Assembly: GCA_021464415.1 (NCBI GenBank)
Contig: CM038467.1
Location: 9,689,411-9,753,410 of the forward strand
DNA: 64,000 nt
Direction: 5' to 3'
Source of the DNA: Lonicera japonica
Lineage: Eukaryota > Streptophyta > Magnoliopsida > Dipsacales > Caprifoliaceae
The translations under genes and the position numbers were made by a program. Below the pieces are notes generated by a model, which had not been told where the DNA came from, did no database searches, and saw only the letters and a list, made by a program, of their open reading frames with translations. Shown piece after piece: positions 48,192 to 59,291 of the stretch; within the stretch, counting starts at the first letter, position 1, and every line of letters begins with the position of its first letter.

Positions 48192-49390
48192 TGTTTCAAT
48201 AATGTTACGGTCAACTTTCAGCCAACCATTAAATTATCTTATGAAACATAATTTTATTGGGGAAGAAATTTTAAAATCTAAAAGAAATGTTTTGTTTATT
48301 TGCCATTATTACTATATATTTGTATGAATTTTATATTTTTATACCATTTCAAATCTCTTACTCGAAGTGATAATAGGATACAAGTTTTTAGCCTTTTTTT
48401 TAAACAATCAATACATTTACGTTTTTTTTTTTTTGTTTTTTTAACAATCAATAACTTATGTTTTCTATATTTGGATAATTTCAATCTAGCACATATTGCT
48501 ATTGCTTTAGCCCTTTTTTTTGGTACCCCAATTTTACCCCACACATGGAAGGCTTTATTCACAATATATTTTTACCAATGGCATTTTTTTACAACCATCA
48601 CCATAACTCTGGCAAGGTTTCTTGTGACAGGTGGGGGTCTAGCAAAGGGTAGCAGTCATTGACAATGATTAGATATATTCTCTTTTTAAAAGATGGTGTG
48701 TTTTATTGCAATTATTTATTGTATTCATTTTTAAACATAGCTATATATATTACTAAAACATAAGGAAAGTGATTATAATAAAAGGAAAAATTATTAATTA
48801 TAATTTTCATACTTTACTATTACTATTCTAACCGTAACAACGGAATATTAGAAATAAAAACTTCAAAGAATTTTTGAATTATTATAGAGATTATTTTTTG
48901 ATACAGTATTTTTTTTTTCAATTGATGTTCAAACTTTTAAATATATAAGTGGTATATGGATAGAATTTATTGAGGAAAATGTTGGTAGATAAGAAAACTT
49001 GGTGTGACCTTTTATACTCTTCGGAACATTAGTTAATTAATCGTTTGGGGTAGTTTTATAAATACAAGGAACTTTATTCCCTTTTGTACTGTTGTTTTAG
49101 TTTCCTTCTCTAGTCTAACAAGGATTCTATACTTCTGTGGCTCGAATTTAGTCTGTAAAGTGTTTAGGACTTACAGCCGTCTGTTATCGTAGCAAGGTCT
49201 TTTTTTTTTTAATTACATAACAATATAATTATATTTAACAAAGAGATAGAAATTTCGCAAGACTGAAAATGTGAATGTAGGCTAAAAGTAGTTAGTGATA
49301 AGAGACAACTATGTTCTCAAATGTAAATTAGTCTCTTCCAAATGCGGGAATAAGATATCTTGTGGCAAAGAAAAAAAAAATCTATCGTTA
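48192..49390. other. AT-rich spacer, no gene seen
   Basis: Open frames here (e.g. 48300-48662) are phenylalanine/leucine-rich translations of T-runs with no family resemblance. Confidence 0.4.
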
Positions 49391-49820
49391 GAGCATCTCC
49401 AATGGGACGGTGTAAAAATTGGCAATTTGGCATTGTGTAAAATTTACGCATTATATATGTTTTTGTTGCTCCAATGGTTGTGTAAAATCAATGCCAACTA
49501 AGCTCTTGTGTATAATGGCTGTGTATTTTGCAGATCCAATTTACACAGGCAAGTAGGATTTTCTCTCCACCCATTCATTCTCTCTCCTCATTAACTCAAT
49601 TACACCATTCACATTCTCTGTCCACCCATTCATTAGCTCTCCTCATTTGTGTAATTTTTTGTTTTGTAGGTGGCTGTTTTTATTGTATCACTTCTTTTTA
49701 CACAAGAATATTAATATTGGCCATTGGAAAGTAAATAGATCTGTGTAAATTTTTTTTGTAAAATTCACTTGTCATGTAAAATTTACACAATAATTTTATA
49801 CAACTTTATCGGAGATGCTC
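49391..49820. mobile_element. Tourist-like MITE
   Basis: Ends GAGCATCTCC and GGAGATGCTC are perfect 10-bp inverted repeats, flanked on both sides by TTA (49388-49390 and 49821-49823), the target duplication of PIF/Harbinger elements. 430 bp, non-coding interior. Confidence 0.75.
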
Positions 49821-49823
49821 TTA

Positions 49824-51326
49824 TACCTATTTTCAACAATTTAAAGTTATTTTAGAAGAGACAATTTTAAACACCTTTGTTTTGTATATACGTAATGGGC
49901 TGTAGCATAGTACACTTAGAAAGCCCAAGAAAAGCAAACCCTAACCGTATAGTTCATGCTACAGTCCCTCTGTTGGCAGTGTATAAGCCAAATAATTTCT
50001 CGTTTAGATTAAAGAATAATTTGAAGCCCAAAAAGAGATCCTACGGGCCCATCGATTAGGTGCTGAATAAATCAAAAGAAAATCGTCAATAATCATGAAA
50101 ATTTTAAGATATTATATATATTTGACATACTTAATGATATATATATATATATATATATATTTTAGCTATAGTCAAATATAATATATTAATTTTAAAAATG
50201 CGAATTTTAATAAGATTTTTTTCCACAAGAAGTGACTCATAATTCGAGATAAAGAGAGTATTATACTAAAATGATGTTAAATGGAAAACGAGTTTCTTTA
50301 GAAAGTAAGTAATTGACTTTGTAGTTCTTTTTTCAGCAAAGAAAACAGATTAATACATATCATAACCAACCAAAGAAAGTAGCTTGAGTTGCGGTAAACT
50401 ATATAATTTTTTGAATCATGTTATTACAATTAGGCTAACAATAAATATTATCTAAACAAAGACACAAGAGATATTACTACAATTATTTTCGAGCTAACAA
50501 GCATTCATCATTCGTAAATAAGAGAATATTTATTGATCTCAAAAGTGTATTCAAATAAATAAAACAAAAAACTTTTATTCACAAGTAAAAAAAACAAAAA
50601 ATCATTCTTTCATAAGCAAAGTTTGAACTTGAACATTCCCATCCCATCCAATCAGTGGTGGATCCAGGAATTTAATCAACAGGAGGCGAAATCTAAAATG
50701 AACAAAAATATTTTTAAAGTTATAAAATTTAAACATAAACATAATATTGACATTGTATTAAATAAAACCCTTTTGGCCCAATGGTTGTTAAACTAATAAA
50801 TTTATCAGAAAACTAGTTAATTTTCTTAACAATTTTGAAATAATAAACTGCATGAATAAAAAAGATAATTTAAGATCTCTCTAACAAATCAATATTTTTA
50901 ACAATGAATCAATATTTCAAGAAATACACTTAAGAATATACAATTAATTAAAAAATACAACTCATATTATGAAACTAATCAAAAAATTAATTTATACCTA
51001 AAATAAAAAAGTAGATCTGAAAAAATAAATATTTTAAAATGAGAAGTGTAGAGTGAGAACGATGAGTTGTGTGCCTGTGTCGTGGAACTGTGGAAGATGA
51101 ACAGTACGCTAGTGCTAAACTAAAATGGAACTATGGAAGTGTGTACAATAATATAAGGAGAGAGAAACCGAGAGAAAGAGGAGAAAAGGTCGAAAGAAAG
51201 GGACAAAAAGAATGGGGGATGTTGTCGGCAGTGGGTTTGATCTTTTGTAAGCGGTAATTTTGTAATGATCCTTAAACTTTTGTCTCTTACACTTAGGACC
51301 CTCAAGTATAAATATATGCGCATAAA

Positions 51327-51361
<35 letters not shown>

Positions 51362-52404
51362 TTTTAAAAATACCACGTATTTAGTAAAAAAAAATTGAAA
51401 TTCAACGAGGGGCCTACATAAGGACGCCCTTGCATCCAATCTTATCCTTCATGAAATATCTACTGCTTATATTGAAAAGAACAATAAAAAAATATCTTTT
51501 TACGGGCATTTAATTTAGAGATGTTAGTAACAAGAAAATATTTAATACAAGAATTACAACGATAACATGTGATCACAATTTAGTAAAAATGCAAAAAGTT
51601 AGTGATGTAAAACAAACTCATGTAATTGAGGAGAGAGATCGAAATGCACATTTTTTGAGTAGACTATATAATTATGTGACAATAAGTCCACTATAACTGT
51701 TGAATTGTACATTTTGTCGTTTGAAACGCTCATGCGCCAATCCCTCCTAAATCTTAAACGCAGTGTTTGTTTTTAGGCATAGACCAATTAAAGATTCTCC
51801 AAAGTCATTCATTAATGATGAAGGATGGGGACTAAGTTTCTTTGAAAAGTCTGATGATGGATAGTGGGAAATTGGTGGAGGTCAATAATAAAATGAGGAG
51901 ACACCATTGTCTTCCACTCATGCTTTAAAATTTACCCTACCATTTCCGCCAAGTTTGAATAAACATTGCCACAAACTTTTTAACAAATTGGGTGCATAAA
52001 ATTTGTTTGCTCCATCCGTACATTTCATATTATGTCAACTAACATTATATTGGTCATCTTCTACATAAAGTCAAAACGATTAATCTGCCAATCACAGCAA
52101 GGTGTTCCCTGATCTCTCTAGATCTGGTACTTTTAGCTTGGGTATGATTTTGTAACAACGAAGTCATTATTACTTTAGTGTAATTTTGTAACTAATTAAA
52201 CAATATAATACTTAGCTTTTCACCAATTTTAACCCATTGAATATCAACAATTATATGTATTTGGGATTAACGTAGCAGATCAAATTTTAATACTAACTCA
52301 AGTGTCAGTTATAAATTGATTGACATCAAAATTTGCTCACTAATTAAATAGCGAGTCTATAATAAACTGCGTCATTGAGAGAGAGATAAAATTTAATTAA
52401 ATAA
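49824..52404. other. Spacer with degraded repeats, no gene seen
   Basis: A stretch near 50655-51430 (GTGGTGGATCCAGGAATTTA to AGGGGCCTACATAAGGAC) looks like a worn transposon. Also (AT)n near 50140 and (TC)n(TA)n near 51330. An open frame at 51069-51257 lies inside the worn repeat. Confidence 0.35.
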
Positions 52405-52610
52405 ACCGCTTGCCACCAGATGTTTTTGCAGCTGCCGAGATTCGATCTGGGAAGCTCCCAGTCGAACCCAGCGTTAATCCCAGTGGCCCAGTGGTAATTA
52501 TAACCACCAGCAAGTGGCTGAGTGGTAGTGCACTAGGATCAGTGCTAGGTTCGACTGGAAACTCCCCAGGTCAAATTCTAACAGCTGCAAAAATATCTAG
52601 TGTACTAAAA
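52405..52610. repeat. Inverted pair of tRNA-derived SINE-like copies
   Basis: The plus-strand copy (about 52508-52610) has box A-like GTGGCTGAGTGGTAGTGCA and box B-like GGTTCGACTGG, then AACAGCTGCAAAAATATCTAG. The minus-strand copy (about 52490 to 52405) reads CTGGGTTCGACTGGGAG and CAGCTGCAAAAACATCTGG. They lie head to head and share body and tail, so the pair forms an inverted repeat with internal pol III promoter-like boxes. Confidence 0.6.
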
Positions 52611-53013
52611 AATATCTAGACCAAAAAAAAAATTGGGTAATTATACGCTAAATATGTTAAACTCAACTGGGTCCAAGACTTAATTTAGTGTAAGCACAGG
52701 TATTGCCGTACACATCATTCTTTTGTCACCTTCCACTTTCAGACAGTGTTCCATCTTTTTGTATCCAAATTGACTTAATATATACCTCATCATACCTTCC
52801 ACTTAAATCAAATCCCCTGTTCCTTACACTGTTCTGTTTTTCGTTTCTCTGTTTTTCCACCACCACACACTCACACAGATTTTTCAAGTTTCTGAAAAAA
52901 AGAAAAAAAGAAAAAAAGTTTCTTTAGGTAAACTTCCAAATGGTTTCATGTTGCTACCACCTTCTTGAACTTGGGTGCTCTAATTGCTACAGTCAACATC
53001 ACAAACACAATTT

Positions 53014-53023
53014 CTATATATAT
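53014..53023 (+). promoter_or_regulatory. TATA box of the PSY-like gene
   Basis: CTATATATAT about 90 bp upstream of the start codon at 53114; no other TATA-like run is closer. Confidence 0.5.
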
Positions 53024-53113
53024 GGAGCACTAGCTAGCTACCCTTAGAGCAACACACAAGGGTTCATTTGCAAACTCTTCCTACAAATTAAGGAAATAGT
53101 TCCACAAAGAGCA

Positions 53114-53576
53114 ATGGCAGCCTCTTGCTTTCCCTTACTTTTGGTTCTTTTATGTTTCTCTCAGCTATTCTGCTTCAATGCCGTCCCCGTTACGAGTAAT
53201 ATTTCTCTCGAATTCATTTACTTCGTTTCTGATCTGATCTTATTTTCTCTTTCTTGTTTACGACTAAAACTTCATTGGAATTAATTTGCAGGAACCACGA
53301 ACCTTATGCCCGAGTCTCGTGATCATGACGTTTCATTGGAAGCACCCCCGGTAAGCTAAATATACATTAGTCCATACTTTCTTTTGCTTATCTTATCTTT
53401 TACGGCGAGGGGGGTGATGAAAATTCTATTTTTATACTCAGGTGACTACAGAGAAAATTTGGGGGGTTGAAACTATAACCAGAAGGATGAATGTGGCTCT
53501 GAACGATTATCCAGGATCGGGGGCTAACAACCGCCACACTCCGAAGCCACCGGGGAGGACATGTGCAGATTGTTAG
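53114..53576 (+). CDS. PSY-like precursor of a tyrosine-sulfated signal peptide
   Basis: Small secreted precursor; PSY peptides promote cell growth after tyrosine sulfation. Three short exons (53114-53195, 53292-53350, 53442-53576) join in frame to 91 residues, too fragmented to show as one open frame. Residues 1 to about 23 are a signal peptide (MAASCFPLLLVLLCFSQLFC). The C-terminal part holds NDYPGSGANNRHTPKPP, which matches the PSY/RaxX pattern DYPxxGANxxHxP, with the Asp-Tyr sulfation site and the conserved Asn, His and Pro. Unlike most PSY precursors as I recall them, a tail GRTCADC with two cysteines follows the motif. Receptor and processing site are not visible. Confidence 0.85.
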
Positions 53577-55033
53577 TTAATTTTATTAGGTAGCTAGTGT
53601 CACTATAATTAATGTGGTGTTTCGTGTCGAATATATGCATGTAGATCGTCTTGGTTAGGATGCTCCTTAAATCATATGTTTTTTTGTCAAAGAAAAAAGA
53701 ATCGAAGATCATGTGTTCGAATGTGTAGGTAGTGATAAATTTACGAGTACGTATTACATTAAGTTAATATATATGGGATATTTGCATGTAAGTCTTGACA
53801 TTATTAGAAGTGTGAGAATTATTAACCACTGATAATTAAATAACCTATTTGTTGTTCAGCGTGTCAAACTACGTACTCGTTATCAACAATGATTCATGTA
53901 TTACAATAAACCAGCTTGTGTATCATGGGATTGGGGTATGATGAATATATAGCTTGTTGTAATCGACTCTACATTTTAACATTTGTCCCAAAATTTTCCA
54001 TTTTTTGTTAATTGGATTCAGATATGCTTTACCTATCCAGTTATATATGCATTTTCATAACTTGTTAAACTTTGAACAGATCTGAATTGTACGTTGATCT
54101 TGTCACTTGGGGATATATTGAACTTGAGAACTGCATGCCTAATTAACTTCATAACTAAAATAATGAGTTTTTGAAGTGGTCCTACTAATTAAGACTGTTG
54201 AAAGAGCCAAAATTAAAAAAAAAATATGCGAAGTTGTTATATTTAATTTTCCTACTAAATTGAAGGAGAATACAGTGAACATAAACTATGTTTATTAGTC
54301 CCTTTCTTTTGCAATGAAGTCAGAAAATTGACCCAATAAAAGGTACGGTGGATAAAGTAGAAGCCAAATTTGCCAAGTCTAGCTTGTAACACAGTGACAA
54401 TATTAGCAGGCATCAGGAATTGAGATGGGAGGGGTCTTGGATTCAATTATCATTGTCGTAATTCACAAACTAGAACCTCTCATTAGGCGTTTTGGTATTG
54501 CGTAATTACAAAACCCGAAATGCATATGTATCCGGGGACCCACAAAAAAAATAAAATAATAATAATATCTTAATAATGGACAGTGATAAAATATTCGTGT
54601 TAGGTAAACCACTTTATATTAATTATGGACCTTAGAAATGTTGGGATGAATTGAGCAACTAATTTATAATCAGTGGAGGGAAGTGGATGGTGAGGTGGTA
54701 GCCATTCTTTTTCATACCATTATCTTTCCTTCCATATTGAGGGCGAGGCTTTCATATGCAAAGAACCAATTCTGATGACAAAACATATAATTTTGCTCTT
54801 CCACTTAATGAACACAATATAAAATACCGTTTACCGCTAGAAGCTCCCATTCTCATAAAAAAAAATTAGAACAACCAAAGAACATATTTAAATACAGATA
54901 CTGTACCTATCAAGTATCAACATACTTAACTCGACGAATTCAGAAAATCGATATTCTTACACACACACACATATATATATATATGGATCAATGTCACATC
55001 AGAAGAAAGTAAAATTTAGTAGGTAACAGTTTC
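53577..55033. other. Spacer between PSY-like and GDSL genes
   Basis: 3' flank of the PSY-like gene, then AT-rich sequence with an AC/AT run near 54960-54984. No gene seen. Confidence 0.35.
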
Positions 55034-56815
55034 TCATCCCTCGGGTGATGGTGCGATAGCAGGGGCGGGAGAAGGGCCATTTGTATTGTTATTGTCAGCA
55101 TCAAATCCGAGTTTCTTGATCAACTCATTGGCAATTAACTCGTTAGCTTTATCCGATGGATGGTACTCGTCCCAAAATAGATACTTGCTTCTGTCTGAGC
55201 ACAATGTTGATGCCGGTATACATGTCAGAGCTGGACGAATTTTCCCGAACGAGCAGCATGGCGAATCCGAGTTATTAAATCCTGAAAAAGAAAAACAGTA
55301 CTTTGATTCAAATTCAAAAAAAGTATCCAAGAAATAATCTTTCAGCAACAAAAGCGAGAAAGTGAGACACACTTTGAGAACATGCTTTGAGAACACAGTG
55401 ATGTGTCAAATGTGTACTGGTTAGTAGTAGACTTTGTGTACAGTTTACCATAAAGAACCTACTAGTTCACTGACCAATATATTAGTGAAACATCACCATG
55501 TCCTATTTGTGTCCCAAATATGTGCCCCTGTAGAAGTGCTGTTAAATAACAGTTTACTGACCATATTTGTAGGGATCGGTAATGACATTATTGACAACAT
55601 CATAAGCATCTCCAAATCTGTAGCTTGCATTTGGGAGCTTTTTGGATAAATCATCCAAAAGTTTGGTACCAGCCTTGTTGAAGCTTAGGGCCAGTTTGTT
55701 GGTTCTGTCTTGACACTCACCAGTGGTACTTAGAACCCTTTGTAGTGGAATACAACCCATGGGTCCTAACCCAAACACCATCAGCTTCCTTGCCCCTAAC
55801 CCATGCAATATCTACACAACAACAACATATATTTAGACAATTAGATGCACGTGAATATAAACACACACGATATAAATGTGACATGCGTGAATTTTATGAC
55901 ACATTTAATTATAATTACCTGAAGTTGTCTACTGAGTGTTTCCATTAAATAGTCGATGAAAGTCGCATCATTGTAGGTCCATGAATCACTGTAAACCGGC
56001 ATCAAGTAATTGTTGATGAAATCATTGCTTCCTAAAGCAACCACATAGCGCGCATCTTGAAAGAACTTGCCTGCCTCTGTTGGTCCAATCTTGGCTTTTA
56101 TGATTTCTTGTGTTCCTTTAAATAGCTCTATTTGCTTGTAAAGAGAGAATCTTTGAATCTACATATGCCATCAAATTCAAATATACAAACTTATAATTGC
56201 ATACTCCATTAGTATTAAAATTAATTAGTCCGCAGAATTAACTTAATACTTACAAATAAGCCACCAGTTTCATTCAAAATCCCACCACCTCCAGAGGCAA
56301 AATTCACTCCATTGTCCAGTATAACGTCTTCACTTAAAGATGGATCGAGAAAAGCTGGCGGCCTTGGGAGCCCCATTTTGTCCCCTGCATAGTTGGTTGC
56401 AAAAAACAGAACTTTCATATGTCTTTCACGATTTCATACAGGTGTAAAATAAACACGTGCCCTACACTTTGGAGAAAAAACAAGATTCTTCATGTTCAGA
56501 ATGCAGAATCCTGTTCTTTCCATTTATCAGTCATGAACATGTACCCTTAAAACAGATGAAAATAGTTTCAGTTTTTTTACCTATTATATCAGCGACTGTA
56601 CGGCCATTAGAGAATCTGCCATTAGGCAAGCCATTGCCAAAATCAATGCCGTACCAAGGCAGGCTAGCCCGGGCAAGACTCTTGGAGAGTTTATCGTTGT
56701 TACCAACGTCGGATAGTGAGTCTCCAAAGATGAATTGTACAACTTTGCAATTGTACCCATTGATAGCAATTGTTAACACAGTCACAATTATTGCGAATGC
56801 CACCGTTAACTTCAT
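55034..56815 (-). CDS. GDSL esterase/lipase (SGNH hydrolase)
   Basis: Secreted serine esterase of the plant GDSL family; substrate unknown. Five minus-strand exons (56815-56581, 56384-56254, 56158-55919, 55811-55562, 55281-55034) join in frame to 367 residues, usual for the family with its standard five-exon layout. Signal peptide about 1-23. Block I is FGDSLSDVGNN with catalytic S33. Block II is VNFASGGGGIL and block III GSNDFINNY with the oxyanion-hole Asn. Block V is D323-EYH326-PSD, completing the triad. The last 14 residues (GPSPAPAIAPSPEG) are a Pro/Ala/Ser tail like an arabinogalactan glycosylation module, beyond the usual end. Confidence 0.95.
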
Positions 56816-57840
56816 GTTTCAATTCCGTCAGCTTAATTTGGTTCAAGAACTAGAAGCTATATGTCTTAGTAAAATGAAAACTTGTGTTGCATTTAAACTA
56901 GAGAAAAAGGATCTAGCTAGGAGATTTGAAAGTAAGGTATTAGCTGGGGAAGTTGCGTGTTTTTTGGTGAATACTAAAGGAATGTTTTTAGGAGAGAGAG
57001 TTAGGGAGAGTTGGATAAACCAACTGTTGCTGATTCTTACCAAATGCTAACTACTTAGTTGTGTATATATAATTTGTTGTATATTCCCAAACACGGTGTT
57101 AACAACTTTAATTTGTTTATAGTTTGTACTAAACTGTTGAGGTCTGTTGACCTACCGTTTGACTATGTGGATTTAATTTGTGAGGTTGGAACCAATTTTT
57201 TTTTTTCCCATTTCAGTAATTTTGTTGGCTAACAAAGTATTGGCGTGATCGAGGAGAAATGGTTTGTCCCAATTTCGAACCAAATTAAAAATGGTTATTT
57301 GTCTCTTGATGGTTGTGATTAATTCTTTTCTTGAAAGATGACATGTATAATTTTTAGTTTGATGTAAAGCTGATTGTAATGGCCAAAAGATCAATTTCGA
57401 TTGGAGCCAGTGCTTCCTCTCGAAGAGAGCTTCTCGCAAAAACTCCATATCGTTGAAGAGGAATCAAAGATGGTAGTTTTCCAGTTTTCCTATCAAGTAC
57501 CCGAATGTTCCCTTGTCCCTCAAGAGAATAAAGAGAGAACATTGCCTTCTTCTACTTGATAAAAAATTTTGGGCTAAAAAGGGTAAGGGCCACGGAGTGT
57601 TACTTCACTCCCGCTAGGACCGTACTCCTCCCCGAAAAGTACTCTCCCTAATGTATGATGAATGCTATACCAATATTAATTCTAATTTCCTTATTCCTCT
57701 TTCAGCAAAATCACATTTTATTCTTTTTTTTTAAAATGAAAATACATATCTGAATTTAAATATGAATTTGACTAGTCAACATTTTTTGAATTTGGATTCA
57801 GATTTAAATTTTATCGCATCATAACTAAATTTAGTAGCTG
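56816..57840. other. Upstream region of the GDSL gene
   Basis: Presumed GDSL promoter near 56816-57000. A minus-strand frame at 57354-57542 (SLEGQGNIRVLDRKTGKL onward) is less repetitive than most but matches no family I know, so it is not called a gene. Confidence 0.35.
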
Positions 57841-58490
57841 ATAGAAATTAGGTAGAAGGTCTTACTACACATTGATTTTTACCAAAACTCCAATGAATAA
57901 TATTTTTTTGAATGAAGGGCCTATTTTTAATTGGTAATTAGTGTAAGAGGCCTATTTTATTTGATATTTTAAATGAAGGTATTTGAATAAATTTAAATAT
58001 CATTTAATTAATAAAAACATGTTATATATTACCTAAATTACCCCCTCTTTATGAAATTTGCACAAAAAATATGAATATTGCAGTGAAATATGGACTGCAA
58101 TATGAACTTTGCACTAGAAATATGGACTGCAAAGTTCACATTGCAGTAAAATATGGACTGCAATATGAACTTTGCACCAAAAATATGGACTGCAAAGTTC
58201 ATATTGCAGTAAAATATGGACTGCAAAGTTCATATTGCAGTAAAATATGGACTGCAAAGTTTATATTGCAGTGAAATATAGACTGTAAAGTTCATATTGC
58301 AATCCATATTTTAATGCATATTGGTATTTTTTAGTTTATTTTAAGGGTTGGGATATCATTTTATAATGAAAAAAAAACAAGTGTCATATTATTAATAAAA
58401 TAAAAAATAGGCTCTTTATTTACAAAAAAATATTCATTGGCTTTAGTGTGAAAATCTTTCTCTAATAAGACCTTTTTTTACTTGTCCCTA
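57841..58490. mobile_element. MITE-like element, copy 2, with tandem palindromic core
   Basis: Second copy of the element at 46141-46806, in the same orientation, with the same flanking blocks and a slightly shorter core (about 58066-58315). Left end TTAGGTAGAAGGTCTTACTA, inverse right end CTAGGGACAAG then GGTCTTATTA. Target duplication not clear here. Confidence 0.6.
58066..58315 (+). repeat. 31-bp tandem repeat, second locus
   Basis: Same unit as at 46366-46617 (ATGGACTGCAAAGTTCATAT as its first part). Unit order is also kept, so the array existed before the element was copied. Confidence 0.8.
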
Positions 58491-58900
58491 GGCAATAAAA
58501 TTGTCAATTACACATGGGCACCCACACTCGCATCGGAATGCTTTCAATCTAATTTATTTTTGGGGCAATTGGGCGTAAGGGTCAATTTTAGTAATAATAT
58601 AATTATAAAAGACATTTATAAATTACCAATGTAAATTAAGGATACTACACAAAAATGACACTAATGCCCCTTCCTTATTTAACTAATAACATAATAATCT
58701 TAATATAAGAAAATAATTAATACTTGTACATACCTTAAGAGGAGTAGGAGTGGTTTTCTTCTAATATTTTCATTATTGCATTTCTACTGTTAACTGTTGA
58801 TATATATATATACATATATATTTACCCATTGGGACATATATATATGCTTATAGAAATATGATCAACAATTAAGAAGCCAAAAATAATTTTATTGTTTCCT

Positions 58901-58923
58901 CCCCCCCCCCCCCCCCCCCCCCC
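58901..58923 (+). repeat. Homopolymer run of 23 C
   Basis: Uninterrupted C tract followed by GACCCACCCACCCACCCC. The other strand can form a G-quadruplex and this strand an i-motif. Its true length in the genome may differ, since such runs are hard to sequence. Confidence 0.85.
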
Positions 58924-59291
58924 GACCCACCCACCCACCCCAAAGGATTGTTTTTATGGGGAACATTGGGTGGTACAGTTTCTTTATATATATATATATC
59001 ATTTTCTTCTCTTGGCATGGGGAAGGAATTAAATTCATTATCACTCTCCAGAGAACACACACCAACAGATTAGATATATATATATATATATATATATGAG
59101 AACAAAAGAAAAATCGCTATACTTTTACACCTCCTTTGTTGCTCAACAGTATTTTACAATATTTATTTAGTTTCTTCCCCAATTTACCAAGTATTTTTAA
59201 TTATTGGACAAAAGATTTCATTAAAATAGCTTGGAAGATATAAAAGTATATATATAAACAAGCCTTCATTAAAAAATATATAAACATACTA

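Noticed and set aside
48300..48662. 120-residue frame rich in Phe and Leu
   Set aside because: Composition reflects T-runs; no recognisable domain.
56457..57050. 197-residue plus-strand frame
   Set aside because: Runs antisense over exon 1 of the GDSL gene and its upstream region.
57354..57542. Minus-strand frame with SLEGQGNIRVLDRKTGKL
   Set aside because: Looks more protein-like than most, but no family is recognised and no flanking exons were found.
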